Position numbers and translations under genes: made by a program
Notes under the pieces: generated by a model
Told to the model about the DNA's origin: nothing
What the model saw: the letters and a program-made list of their open reading frames with translations, nothing else
Database searches by the model: none
Part shown: piece by piece, positions 45,029-58,056 of the stretch
Numbering within the stretch: position 1 is the stretch's first letter
How the letters are laid out: each line of letters begins with the position of its first letter
DNA from: Tetmemena sp. SeJ-2015
Lineage: Eukaryota; Ciliophora; Spirotrichea; Sporadotrichida; Oxytrichidae
Length of the DNA: 64,000 nucleotides
Direction: 5' to 3'
Assembly (NCBI GenBank): GCA_027382625.1
Contig: JAJKFJ010022330.1
Span: 28,306-92,305, forward strand

Positions 45029-47518
45029 ATGGATTTCGGAGGACTTGTAAGTGTGAATCAGTCTATCATTATCAAGTGGGGACTTATTGCTAGTCTCTTC
45101 TTTTTCTTAAGAGGACATTTCTTAATTCTAATACTAGGGCTCAATGTCAGTGAGCGAGATGAGAAAGATGAGAATCAGAAGCTTCGTTGTGGAAAATGAA
45201 AAAGCAGTAAATGAGGGCAAGATTGCGAATAAACCAGGCTCTTTAATTGTATTCTTGAGGCGTTTAGATATACCAGTTTATCTATAATTATAACCCAAGC
45301 AAGACTGATTTAGACAATGGGAAGTTTGTGAGTATCTTAAGTTTACAACTTTGGTTTTTTAAATATAGAGCAAATACTTTGACCTAGTGAACAACAAGCA
45401 ATACCAGACACTGTTCTGTTAGTACAATGAGGTTATGTTCACCAAGGTGAGTGAATTTTAACCTACCTGCACTTCTTTAAGATTCAAAATTCTGACTTTC
45501 ATTTATAGCTTGTGCTAGTCATGCGCTTTAAAGAATTGGAGCGTGGGCAGTTGCTCTACACTAAGGGCGATTAAAATAATTTAATACCTATCTATCCCTT
45601 TCTGACTAAATTTTTTTGCGATAACTCGAAGTACTTCTTCTTTGTGCTGAAAGGAAAGCTAGAAATCCTAGTGGACAACAATTACCAGCAGAGTATTGCG
45701 ACTTCAGAGACTGCAGCTTCAGTTTCCTAGGATTAGTTCAAATTTTCAAAAAATGCAGATGAGAGCGAGTTCTTCGGTTTGAAGACTGCCTCATCAGATT
45801 TAAGGAATGATTATGCAAGAGCAGCAAGCGATAAAGTTGAAGTTATACTTATTGACAAAGATTACATCATAGTAATCAGTGTAATAAGAAGTAATGAATC
45901 ATATTTTTGGATTACTATGAGAGCATAGTGAAGAGGACTCAGTTATCAGCAAGTGAGTAGAAGATAGATTTCTTGATCCGCTATGTGCCTAAATTCAGAT
46001 CAGTCTCTCGCAAGATCATTGAAGAGATGGAGGTCTTTTTCCTCAAGGAGACAGCTACTTAGGGTTTCGTTTTCCAGAAATAGGATTCATTGATAGCGAA
46101 CTTTATCATCATTTATATTGGATGAGCAAGATGACTATCTGTTCTTTGTGTTCAGGGGAAAGTGTCGCGTTTTGCTATCGACTGCACCTACCACTACACA
46201 CCTTGGCAAGCCCGTGTTCCCAGAATAAGTTCACCAAGACAAGAATAAGAAACAGTTGGTGATAGGGTATTTTCAGCGAGGAGAGTGCTTTGGTGAGCAC
46301 AGCGCCATGAATGACCTTCCAAATCCCTACACAGTGGAGGTTTTTACTCTCAAAGCGGAGGTTTACAAAATACTGAGAGCTAACTTCGTCAAATACTTCG
46401 GAGGAGTCACTGGAGAATCTACACTCCCATTTTCATATCGTCTTGTTTTAATAAGAACCAGTTGAGAGGATGAGAGCGTCAATAATTTTGAAGCAGAATT
46501 GGCTGAAGTCGAAGATGGAGATGCTGCAATCGCTGTCCCCTTCCTCTTTTGAGGACAATCAGATGCTGGAGTTTAGGAACGAGAGTGAGTGGGCTAAGCT
46601 CAAGCCCACTAAGGAGTATTTCAAGGAAGTGCCCTTTATGAAGAATAACCCTCGCTAGTCATAGGTAGGTGGTGAAGATGGACAACCAATTGTAGAAGAT
46701 GGTAGTTTGCAATAAATCTCTTGCTTATTTAATATGGAAAGCCAGATCAAGAATAGCCAAAGCGACCGACAACTATGACTGCTAGTGAGCGAGAGAAGCA
46801 ACGCATTAAAGATCGACTGATGTAGCCTCTACCTGAGAGAGGCAAGGTTATTGCATAAATGGGACTAGGTGCAGCAGAAAAGGAGGATGCAGATGATAAG
46901 TACAAAAAGCAATTGGCTTGGGGTACTCCCAGATTGGTCACCAAAAATAAGAATCTCATCATGGATGAAAACCAACTCAGATAAAGAAGTTACTTGCTCA
47001 ATTAATAGCTTCAGTTATCGATTTTATGATAATTTTCCTCAATATCGCTGCAGAGAGGAAAGGAGTTGCCAATCCTACAGAATATATATTCGATTGCTAT
47101 GCTATTATTTCAAGAAGAGAAGAAGAACGATTTCAAAGCGGTGTCGATTAATAACTTCCGTAAAAACATGTTGCAAGAGGAGAAAATGGAACTACAGAAG
47201 GAATCAGGTAATGAAGGTTCATCCGCAAATGGAAGCAGCACTGACTTCGGTTCTTTGGCTGCATCCTCAACTGCTAGTTCTTTAGGCTCAAACACCTCTC
47301 TCCCCTCAGTTGGTGGTGGAGCGGCAGTAGGAGGTGGCTTACGCTCTCTCGGCAAGATGGACTTGACTATCCCCTCTAGACCAGGCATTAATATCGGAGG
47401 AAGCTCGGCCAGCGGTGGTGCAGGCTCAATCTTCAATAAAATGAAAAATGTCAACGAAGAGGACCTCAAGAATAAACTAAAAGCAGGTGGAACAGGCTTC
47501 AGAGGGCTTCCTCTTTGA
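45029..47518 (+). CDS. Cyclic-nucleotide-binding-domain protein
   Basis: ATG 45029 (MDFGGL), a 91-bp intron, then GSMSVSEMRKMRIRSFVV. A first cNMP-binding domain is suggested by FKELERGQLLYTKGD and FFFVLKGKLEILV (45520-45670). A second, better one has FFVFRGKCRVLLS and the phosphate-binding cassette region GECFGEHSAMNDLPNPYTVE (46270-46340). The C-terminus is charged (TASEREKQRIKDRLMQPLPE) then Ser/Gly-rich, ending at TGA 47516-47518. No kinase or channel segment is seen, so it resembles a regulatory subunit or a ciliary cNMP-binding protein. The cassette lacks an obvious canonical R-A-A triplet, so binding of cAMP or cGMP is not assured. At least four IES frame changes occur. Confidence 0.75.
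45047..45137 (+). other. Spliceosomal intron, 91 bp
   Basis: GTAAGT at 45047 to CTAG at 45137; joins MDFGGL to GSMSVSEM. Confidence 0.8.
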
Positions 47519-47524
47519 GCCATT

Positions 47525-49370
47525 TCAATTTTCAAGCTACGGTTTTCGGATTTATTCAAGAGCAGTATCAGACTCTTCCTCTTGAAGAGACATTCGAGTT
47601 TATTATAGAATTAATTACATTTAGAAAGAGAACTTAATTTTAAGGGTTAAAAAGTAAGAGCACTTACCTGAAAGTCATCATAGTTGACAGGAGTGATTGG
47701 AAAAGCCTTTCCAAAAGGAGGTTAGTTTTGAATTGGTCTCTGTCCCTCCTGGGTCTTTATTTGTCTAGCCACTCTCTAATCCTGTGTCTTTTAACTTTGG
47801 TTGTGAGCTTAAGGGATCAACTCCTATGAATTACTTTATGAGACAGCAATTATCAGTTATTCTTATTGATGCTACTGATCTAAGTCAAGTCCACCCCTAG
47901 CCTTCACAGTTTGAATATCTTTAAACTAGTCTTAAACTCTGTCTAAGTTCTAAAGGTTAGGCTTACTGAAGAATTTATTCATGCTGAGTTATTTATTGGT
48001 CCTGAAATAATTCTTCAAGTCTTAATTAGAGAAAGCATTAGAACGAGTCTGAAACTAATTCTACGAATTTAGAGTGGATTGAAAAGCAATAGATCAATAA
48101 AATGATAGATCACTTCGATTAAATAGACTCTCTTTGATAGAGGACAGAGTCAAGTTCTGCGCTTTCGTTGATGACTTCAAACTTTGAATTCTGTCCCTGA
48201 GATAGTGATGCCACTTGCTTATCCAGATTTGCTGCACTTTCTTTTAGCTCGTTGAGCCTTTGTATGTACTTATCTTATTTTTGAATAAAAACTTGCCCAA
48301 CTTAGATAACTATTCTTTTCTTCTTTCTTCTTAAATTTGTTTGGGAGTTAGTATTCCTCACTTGTAACTTTTGGAGATAGGGGTTTGTGAAACTGCTGTA
48401 ACTCTACCCTCTTTGGATGATTGCGGCTGCTTCAAACGCTTTTTCAGGGCTTTAGAACTTCTGGAAATTCTTCGATATACAAAAATAGATGAAGGATATT
48501 AAGATGCGAGGGCAGCGTGTTTTAACTTTGGACTTTGATATTTCGCTTATGTATTTGATGAAAATGCGGACTATGCAAGTAAACCACCTCGCTCCTCATT
48601 TTGTTTATTATCATCCTCATCATTTAAGGCTTTAACTTCTAGATTCCTTTCTCGTTCAAGACTAAGTTAAGAGTTGACTTATTCATGCACGCTATCTTTT
48701 TGACTCTTCACACCTGTAGATTTCAATAGCTACTGCTGAAGTGCCTAAGGTAGCATAGAAGTATAGATTCCTCCTTCAATTGCTACCTCTTGTTTCAAGC
48801 TGTTGCTTTTTTAAGTGGTTTGAGTTTTAAGTTCATCATTCTAAGCCTTGTTCTAGGAGAAATCCAAAGTCTTGAAGCTGTTAGTGGTAGTAGAACTTCC
48901 CTTAGTCCTCCTTTGATTTAAGTAGAGTGAGGAAGAAGCCGTTTAGAAAGTTTAGTTAGAGTTAACGAGTTGAGAAAGTTGCTAAGTGCTCAAGCTAGAT
49001 TGCAACTTAGGTCTAACTAACTTGAAAGTTAAGTTAGTGGTGGAGAATATGCGATTAGTTCTAGTTTTGTCTTCCTCTTATGTCTATTGCTTTTCATCAG
49101 TAGCTGCTTAATTTTCCTATAGAGGAGTTGAAAGATATAATGGGATGAAAGTATGATCAGAAATTTGCTAATGTGCTCCCTCTTATAACCTACCACCTTG
49201 ATAACCTTATTAGCTAGATGCTATTGATGCTACTCATTTTTCTTTGAAGAATTTCCGCCTAAACTTGAGCCCTACCCCTTAGACTTGATCGCATGAAGAA
49301 TCCTATCGAGTGAAGATTAACGACTGCTGAGCACGGCACTCAACCCACCTCCAGGTGTGGTTGATTGCAT
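47525..49370 (-). CDS. Gln/Ser/Thr-rich protein, function unknown
   Basis: Minus strand, ATG 49370 (MQSTTPGGGLSAVLSSRQSS) to TGA 47525-47527. Further coding stretches include KLVRPKLQSSLSTQQLSQLV and RERNLEVKALNDEDDNKQNE (48650-49050), FGKAFPITPVNYDDFQ (about 47690) and LQEEESDTALEQIRKPQLEN at the end. Gln is heavily encoded by TAA/TAG. The gap after YDDFQ starts GTAAGT. No domain recognised. Its stop lies 6 bp from the stop of the convergent cNMP-binding gene. Confidence 0.6.
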
Positions 49371-49636
49371 TATATGCAGTCGCTAGTGATTGAAGCCTGG
49401 TATTTGTGCAGCGTAGGGTGTTTGCAGTTGAGGGTTGTTAATTTTAAACATATTGAAAGCTATTCTGAAATTAATTTGCTCACTTCAAGTTTCTGCTCCT
49501 TCACTCTACTCGCAATTCACACTCTATATTTAGAGTTCTACATGAAATAAATCTCTTTCACATTTTTCACCAAGGATGCTTGTTATTTGAAAGTAGCTGA
49601 AATTATAAATTAAAATAGGGAACAAGAGTTTAGAAA

Positions 49637-52600
49637 ATGCAAACACTTTCACAAAGCAATCAACAGCTTACCAACCTTAATAATACCTCAGCTGCCCTGG
49701 CTAATAGCTCAACACTGGGCATGGGGGCAGGCTAAGGGTTTGGACTTTCCTAACATGAGATAGATTACAATAGACACAAGTTAATGGAAGAGCTTAAATA
49801 GAAGCCACGCATCAAACTTGACTTCCTGTAAGTTTCAAAATCAAATATATTTCAATCTTCAAAAACATGGGCACTCTTTTAAATGAAATAACAAGACTAT
49901 CTCTTGTATTCAAAAACCGTAGTTGACAGTAACTGACTTTAAAATATAGAAATGCTTTTGGAATGTACACAGGTTCACAGTTGCACGATATTTAGAACTG
50001 CTTGAACTTTCTTGAGGAGGCTGACTCTTCGAGACTGATCCTGACTTACCCAGTGGGGCGACAAATTGGAGTGAGAGACCTCAAGTCAAATGAAATGAAG
50101 TTCATCCGCCAACACGAGAACCTTAAGGAGATAACTTCTATGTGCCTCTCTCCTAATAAAAAGTTTCTTGCTTCTTGCGATATTGAAAATGAATTTTTAA
50201 TGTGATCTCGATAATGCGAATTGCTGAGAGATGACAAGTCTGCTTACATAACTTTCTACGATATGAAGTCTACTTTCTTCAAGAACACTCAGAACCACAT
50301 AAATGTATGTGAGGGATAGACCCCCACGAACCAGCGTTTCATCACTTCAATAGTCTTCTCCTCCGATTCTAAGTACGTGGGCTGCCTGCTGAACGTACCT
50401 GACTGCAAGGTGTAGATCTATGAGTGGTTTAAGAAGAACAGAGTCATCGCTTCCTTTGACTTTCACAAGACTGAGGTGACTCATCTCACCTTCCACCCCA
50501 AAGATAATCACAAGATCATTCTCTCAGGCCATCACTCAAACTCAACACTTATCTCTCATATATTCTAGAGGATTGGAATGGAGTGTTCCAGATGTACAGC
50601 ATGCAGGAGGGCACTCTCAAGCCTCTGTAGGAGTTTAAGAATCTCCCCAAGCCCTCACGCATGGACGAGTAGATGGTGTGGGCTGATCACACTTGGAGTT
50701 ATCCGGATGAGGATCTAATGATAGCAGCCACCAAGAGCGGAGACATGGTAGTCATCGACAACTATGATGTTGTGCAGGTCCTCCCCTACGATTCTAAAGC
50801 TGTCTACACTGCTTATTATAATTAGAATCCTACTTTGATTTATAACTGCTCTACGATCTTTCACAGGTGGATTAGTTGCTGCCACTGAAGACGGCATGCT
50901 CAATTTCTACAAGCAGATTACTGAAGTGCCGGAGAAGATTAAGCCAGGAGCCAAGATACCCAAATTTATCATTAATTGATGAAACGATTGAAATTAAATT
51001 TGAGTTCGTGCGTAGATGGACATGCAGCTCTCTGAAGAACCAGAAGATCATAAGTCTTGCAATCTATGAAATACAGAAGGACACTGAGATCTACCTAGCT
51101 GTAGCTACCAAGAACTAAAACATAGTTTACCTCAACCTCATGAAACAGTTCTTCTTGGGTGGATTTAAATATTGCGGGTATGTTTTTGTTTAGTGGCAGT
51201 GAAAAGAAGGAGATAACCTATGGACATCACTCACATCAACACAGCAACTCTTCAATGCTGGAGGATTTCGCTCTACCCACAAATGAGGAAGTGAAATTTG
51301 AAACAGTGGGTAAGGGATTCCATTTTGGATCCATAGTGTCCATGGATATGTCCCTTCAAAGGCCTATCATAGTAACGGCTTCCCGTGAAGACTCAACCAT
51401 AAGATTCTGGAATAATAAATATTGCATTTCTTATTTTGGAACTACTACACTGGATAGTGTGAATTATCGAGAAGTTTCTGGGTAGAGAAAGCAGGAGCCC
51501 CTGGAGCCAATGATAAAGATGCAGCTGGATAATTTATACCCATAATTCATACATCCTATTTTATTGGACAGGACAAGCTAAGGGATTAAGTGAAGCCTCT
51601 GTTGAGTGTGACTCTGCATCCCAGTGGATACTACATGGCAGCTGGCTTCGTCGACAAGGTTAGAATCATGCACTTATAACAGATGATATATTGTTTATAT
51701 TATTCTGCACATCCTACACGAGGAGTTGTTGGAGTTCAGAACTCTGGAGATCAAGAATTGTAACAAAATGAAATTTAGTAATGGAGGACAAATACTTGCC
51801 ATCACAATTGATAATGTCTTTATCAATCACTGACTAGAAGAAGATCTACTTGTATGCTAGCTACACTCTCGAAAACTTGATTCCAGGTGGCAAGCCAATC
51901 CAGAGCTCATCTAACTTCATTACAGATATAGCTTTCAACGCCTCAGACACCATGATGGTTCTCATCTCCTCAGATGGCTTCCTGTGTCGCTACGATCTCC
52001 TCTCATTCATAAAAAATGCTTCAATATGTAAGCACTATATTGATTCACCAGGAAGGCTGAGGCCATGATAGCTCGTGAGTGCGACTTCAAGGCTTGTCTG
52101 TTCCTGCCAGATCCCTTGGACGACTGCAGAGTGCTAGCTGTGGGAAGTGACCTCCAAAGAGCCATGTTCAAAATCTACAACCACAAAGACGACAAGTAGT
52201 TGGATGTCGTCTCCAACAACGATTCAGCAGTTGCTCAACTCACCTTCACCAAGAAGTATTCAAGAGCTTTAAAATTTATATTCTAATTGAATTTATTGAT
52301 AAAATATTATGGCAATACTCAGAGGTGAAGCACATAAAGTCTTTCGTGAGTGGGATAGAGAACTTGATAGTGGGTACGGACAGAGGACAGATCAAAGTGT
52401 TTTCTATGGTGCCTCACATCCAGCAAGACATGTGCTTTGACACCTTCAATTAATATTACTGTTACAACGACTGCATTTCAATGCTCACTTGGGAGAGGTA
52501 ACGAGAATCCTGGTGTCTCCAGATGGAAGGTACGTCTTCTCAGCAGGCGCGGATGGGACTGTGTTCATTTACTCAGTCACTGAATACGCAAACGACCACA

Positions 52601-55122
52601 CAATCGTTAAGCAAGAGGTCAACGTTACCTCCATCAAGGAAGAGCAGAACAGACTCCTTGCTTCCCAAGCACAAGACAATCATGCATATAATAATTATTG
52701 AGTTTAAATGTCTATCTTCTATATATGACGTGAATGTGCAGATGCAACCTGCCAATCAATTCAACTCATCCTCTGCAGGAGCTGGTGTCTAAATCGGTTA
52801 CTCCCAGCTCTAACTAACTCAACATACTCTCTCTGTCTCTCTTTAAGTAAACTAGTGGTAGACGAGCAGCTAGCTCAGATTGTGCTAGTTAAGAAGTCAG
52901 TGATGGAGTAGTGGCGCAAGAAGTAGGAGCAGCTCAGAGCAGACATGGAGGAGGAGAAGTCCAAGGTGGACAGCGAACTCCGCCACGAGAAGTACAAGTA
53001 TGAGCAGCAGATCGCTCAGATGGAGAAGACCAAGAGTGACCAGCTCTAAGACCTTAGCAAGAGGTACGAGGATCTGCAGCAGCAGGAGGCAGAGCAGAAG
53101 GACGAGAACACTCAGACTATGAAGAAGATGGAGCTCAACCACTTGCAGTGCATGGAGGAGTTGCAGACTCTCTACGAGAAGAAGCTTGCCATTGAGAACT
53201 AGAACTACACCAGATTGGAGAAGGAGAAGGGAGAGAAGAGACAGGAGTATGAGAACTAGATCAAGCAACTTCAAAGACAGAATGAAGAGGCTATTGAGAA
53301 GTTACTCAACGAGTTCAAGAACAATCTGAATGAGATATATTACATGTTAATTCTACAATCTGTCTAAGGTGCAAGACGAGTATGAGGATTCAAAGCGCAC
53401 AGCTGACGGACTTAAGACCATGTATGAGGAGAAGCTGACTCAGCAAGAGGATGAACATGAGACTGAGATCTCTGAGCTCAAAGCTCTCTACAAAGCAGAG
53501 CAGGAGAAGCTGGAGGACGTCATTGGAACCCTCAAGAACGACATTGAGACTATCAAGCGCCAGATCAAGCGCATCCAGGACGAGAGAGACCAGTTCACCT
53601 CTCTGAAGGAGAAGGCAAGCAAGAAGAAGAAGAAGCTCAAGGAATTGTTGGAGGAGAAAAAGGTGTTGATTAAGCAGCTAGAGGAGGAGAAGAAGGAGGT
53701 GCAGGAGAAGCTGAAGAAGAAGGAGACTGAGCTCTACAAGTACAAGTTCAAGATCAAGGACCTGCAGAAGACCAAGCAGGTGCTTACCCACAGGACCCAG
53801 GAGATGAAGAGCTCCCTGGAGCCCAAGGAGTAACAGATTGAGAACTTGAAGGAGCAGCTGCTCGATCTTGAGAAAGTATTCGAGAAGCAGTCTAAGGCCA
53901 TGCAGAACCTGAATTAACATAGAATAAGCATGTGTTGTAGTATATTCATTGAAAGACGATGTGGACAGGCGCGAGGACAAGATAAGAGAGTTGACTGGGT
54001 TCGTGCAGGGTGAGAAGAACGAGACCAAGCGCAAGGAGAAGACGATCCAGTCATTCGTGAACGACATCCACAAGATCGTGCAGCAGAAAGATGAGAAGGC
54101 CTATGTGGTGGGGCTGATGCGCATCTACGACAACTATGTGAAACGCTACTCCGATGAGATCCTCGAAAAGAAGAAGAAAGACCCTGAGACCATTGAAGAG
54201 CTCGATAGACAGCTCAAGTAAAGCATAATATGTGAGAGAGCTTGTCTTTCCTATAGTGTGGGTGTTTACATGGAGAAGTCGATATCAACTCTGAAGCAGA
54301 ACACAAGCAAGAACGAGGTCAACACTAAGATCAACATCAAGAAGAAGACCAAGGAGAACACTGAGCTCATCCACCAGTTGAATGAGTTGAGAGTAAGAAA
54401 GAGAGAACTCGAAAATGAGTTGGAGGCCAAGAGTCTCACCATTTAAAAGCTGAAGCTGGAGAAGTCTCGCAGAGAAAGAGAACACGAAAAGAGGCTTCAG
54501 TCCCACAGTCAGAGCATGCTCAGAAGCGGTCAACGAAGTGGCAACATCCTCACAGAGGAGCAGCAGCAGTATTACACTAGACCTCGCAGTGGCTCTCAAA
54601 AGGAGGAAATAGTTGGCTTCTCACAATCACTCAAGTTATCTAGTAAGCATAGTGAAATGGCTAATTGTACTTTAGAGAAGGGAAAAGTTTTCAAAGGCAC
54701 TCCGTTTGCCTATTTGAAGGGATCAGTTGAGGACAAGCAACGCATACAGGAACTCATCGTAAGATCTTAGAACTATAAATGATTATTTTAGGCTGCGTTG
54801 GAGGACAACAATCAGCAGATTCTACTTCAGAAATTGGAGGTGCGTAGTTTGAAGGACTAAATAATCAGACTACTTGAGGAAAGAGGAGGCCTGGGAGGAG
54901 CAACCAGCGCCTATGCACCTGACTCCTCCACCCTCAACCCACTTGATAACGTGTAAGGAGCTCTTCAAGGCCAGTACTCTATTGGATACAAATGAGTATT
55001 TACATTTAACTTTGAATTTTTCTATTGGAGATCAGAGTCAAAGTAACATGAGGATCAGCAACAAACTCAACAAAGAGAAGGAAGGATTCCTACCCAGAGT
55101 AGACTCCAAGCAGAGGATTTGA
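49637..55122 (+). CDS. CFAP57: CFAP57-like axonemal protein: WD40 repeats plus long coiled coil
   Basis: ATG 49637 (MQTLSQSNQQLTNLNNTS), intron 49828-49949, then an N-terminal WD40 region (AFGMYTGSQLHDIQNCLNFL, DKSAYITFYDMKS, VSPDGRYVFSAGADGTVFIY and others, to about 52560). From 52860 a continuous coiled coil follows, including the diagnostic YKFKIKDLQKTKQVLTHR and SSLEPKEQQIENLKEQLLDL. It ends at TGA 55120-55122 after the IES at 54978. CFAP57/FAP57 (WDR65) forms an extended adapter on axonemal doublets that helps dock inner dynein arms. Layout and the conserved coiled-coil block agree with the family. Several IESs cut the WD40 half (for example 50176, 50540, 52040, 52270), most of them not fully solved. 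The coiled-coil half is GC-richer and uses few TAA/TAG. Confidence 0.9.
49828..49949 (+). other. Spliceosomal intron in CFAP57, 122 bp
   Basis: GTAAGT at 49828 to ATAG at 49949; joins RIKLDFL to NAFGMYTGSQLHD. Confidence 0.8.
50176..50214. other. IES in CFAP57, pointer TGCGA, 39 bp
   Basis: TGCGA at 50176-50180 and 50215-50219. It carries an in-frame TGA; removal joins KFLASCE to LLRDDKSAYITFYD. The length is a multiple of three. Confidence 0.92.
54978..55020. other. IES in CFAP57, pointer TCTATTGGA, 43 bp
   Basis: The 9-bp repeat is at 54978-54986 and 55021-55029. Without removal the frame ends at TGA 54993. With removal QYSIG continues as DQSQSNMRISNKLN to the stop at 55122. Confidence 0.92.
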
Positions 55123-55432
55123 TTAAGAGAAACTACAAAGGTTATGATTATCATCTTAGATGCTTAAAATTATGGAATACCACTTCATTAAATAACATAC
55201 CTTTCTTGAATACCACTTCATTAAACATCATACCTTTCTTTTCTTAACTATTTGTCTCTACATTAAAGAGTATCGCTCTTAAATTATAAACTTTGATAGA
55301 GTTTAGAGAAATAAAGTCGAAATATCTTCGCAGTGTGAGTGATCAGATTGGAGTTTTAATTTACTTTATCAGCAGATTTAGAAATATTCGAATTAGTTTG
55401 TCAATTTGTATTCGTATTGTTACTCTAATAAA

Positions 55433-57317
55433 ATGGAAAGGCAAAGAACGAAGAAGGGCTCCGCTAACAAAAAGAAAGCCAGCCAGGCTAATTAATAACA
55501 ATCCAAGTCTAATGGCCATGGATAGACTTAGAATAAGGAACTCAAATTATAAAAAGTATTCTATTGAATTTATCTCTCTATGTAGGGTTTAAATTAGAGT
55601 GCCTAGATATTCTACTCAAAAATAGGAACTCAATTGGCGCATCTGAAAAGCTGAACTTAGAAATAAAGAATGAAGTAGAATTGAAGGCGAGCCAAGAGAC
55701 AAAAAATATCCATGCAGATATGGATTTCATCGAGTACAGAACTTGGAAGGAACAAGAGCACAATTTATAAGAAACTTCATCATACATTAATTCATTATTA
55801 GTTTAAGAGGATAAAGGAGATGGATATGTAGTGACTCTGAACTACGACCAGCGTTTGTAGCAGAAAGAACTCCTATCGAAAATGGATGCAGTCAAGCTGG
55901 CAGACTAAAACGCCATAGTGCAGAAGATGCAAGGAGTCAAGGGTGATAAAGTATCCATCAATAGATTATTTAGAGATATATAATAAGTCTTATAAATATA
56001 TAAGAGACATAGATTAAAGGGTTTGAAGACTCTCGATTAAATACAACTTTAAGATTATTATTTTAGCTTTGATTACGCCTTTCACTCTAAGCATGGCTAC
56101 TTGAGGTTAGAAACTTATTTAGAGCCCAGATAGATGTATTTGGGTTTGAAAAACTCAATTGATTATATGAAGTGGGAGTGCTCTAAAATTACAGTCGACT
56201 CTAAAGGTCTGCCAAGTTTTATTTCTTAATGATTCTTCTCTATAATCATAAAGGTTTAAGTTTCAACACTGCAGAGAAAGTGACTGTGCCAGTGAGTGAG
56301 CTCATTCTAAATTTGAACTTGCAAACTATGTGCTGCATCAATAGCTAACTTCACTCAGGCCAGCACTCTGTCAACATAAACGAGGAACTGAAATATTTGA
56401 TTCAAGAGTTGGAATAATTGCACCAAGCCAGTTTCATTCCGCTGTGCGAAGGTAGATCCCTTCATTTAAATTCAGGTAAGGAGAAAATGATGATGATGAT
56501 TTGAATTCATTTAGAAAAGTCTTTCGTGATAAATCAAATTCCCGACAAGTCCAAGTTAGTGTTGTTGGGAAATTAGCAGTTTACCAAAATCTCGTTTCAA
56601 AACCTAAAGTTCTACTCCCGCTTTAAGGATGTCAAGCCAAACGATGATTGGAGCGTTGGGCCGGGTCAGTGGGATGCTATTCTGATCACACCATAATTTT
56701 TAATGTGATAAATAAAAAAAATTGGTGACCAAAAGTTAATTTAACGATCTATGGAGTAGGAGTTTTCTAGGAGTGTTATTTATTATATCTCAATAATTAC
56801 CAATTATAACTCTAGGAGTATCCTAAGGGCCAGGCGAACTTCAATTTGACTTACAAGTGGATATTGACCAACGAAAATTAGTCAAGCCTATTTTTTATCT
56901 TCGTTTCTATTTTTTTTTAAAAATGGAACAGAGCTAGAGAAAATTGGAGAGATGACAGAGCAGGTAGAGTTCGGGCAAGAGAACATCCCTAATCAAATTG
57001 GATCGTTTATATTAGGACTTTAATTGTGTAATCGCATCATAAAGCACGTTTTCCAGAATTATCCGGAGGGCGTTAGTGTCAAGGCCGGCTAGACTTTGAA
57101 TTACATTTAATCAGTGAGCATCCGAAAGTGCTAAATATTTCTAAAATTTATAAGATAATTAAATTGATGCTTCTACTCTGAGTCTGGAAGTGAGCATGCG
57201 ACTATAGAGGGGAATGAAGACCCTAGTATATTCGAATTTAAGCACAGTGCCTAGAGCAGCAACTCAACCGAGCCGCACAGAGGGATAATTCCTGGCTTTA
57301 TCTACTCCTTAGATTGA
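55433..57317 (+). CDS. Uncharacterised protein
   Basis: ATG 55433 with a Lys/Gln-rich start (MERQRTKKGSANKKKASQAN). Coding stretches include NLEIKNEVELKASQETKNIH and DGYVVTLNYDQRLQQKELLS (55650-55960), FDYAFHSKHGYLRLETYLEP (56070), VPVSELILNLNLQTMCCIN (56290), VNQIPDKSKLVLLGNQQFT and DDWSVGPGQWDAILITPQ (56530-56690), IGEMTEQVEFGQENIPNQIG (56950) and HRGIIPGFIYSLD ending at TGA 57315-57317. Gaps are AT-rich and IES-like. No family was recognised. Confidence 0.6.
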
Positions 57318-58056
57318 ATTAAGTTAAAGGAGCTGTTTCATTTAATTAGAAAGTGAACATTTTGATGAAAAGCTACATACACTTATTTAATTTATGATAT
57401 TCACTCTCTCTCTTATAGAATCGGCTCAATGCTAAGTTAAGGATGTTTAATCATTTAATTTCAACTTCAAAAACAGATATTTCACAGAATCATTTTAAAA
57501 ACCTCTCCTTAAGAGAGTTGAAATTTATTTTTCGTTTGATGATTGAAGATTGATTTAACTTGAAAGTATATTTTTATTAGGAATTAATTGTCATGATTAA
57601 GAATTTCCTCTTGCTTGTTTAAACCAAGGAGTCTATTTATAAATGATCATTCATGAAGTAAAAAAATTGATTAAATTTTTTAAATCAGCAAAGTTAACTT
57701 TAGAATTAAAAAAATTATCATTTTAAAGTCAAATTTATAAGAAGTTTTGTTTAAAAAGAGGGAGAAAGAAGAAATAAAAAATTAAAGTTATGAAGCTCCT
57801 AAAATATGATAAATGAATTGTGAGTATTAAAAGTAATGGAAAGTAGTACAGCGATTGCCGAGCATCCTTTTTAAAGAAGTATTGAAGTTCTTGTTTCCCC
57901 AGCTTTCCAAGATAATTTATTAAATATTGGCTAAAAAATAAATTAATTTTTGAGCAGAATAATAAAAAAGTAATATTTTGTTTATAATCTAAAAAGAAAG
58001 GTAAATTTAAAAATATTTTCATTCTAAATTATATGTGTATTTTTTAATTTGTAAAG
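57318..58056. other. AT-rich intergenic region, no gene seen
   Basis: Very AT-rich with dense stops. A minus-strand open stretch at 57735-58022 is Leu/Phe/Lys-rich as random AT DNA would be and was not called. Confidence 0.65.

Noticed and set aside
57735..58022. Minus-strand 95-residue open frame
   Set aside because: Composition (Leu, Phe, Lys, Tyr) is what random AT-rich DNA gives; no start context, paralogue or motif.
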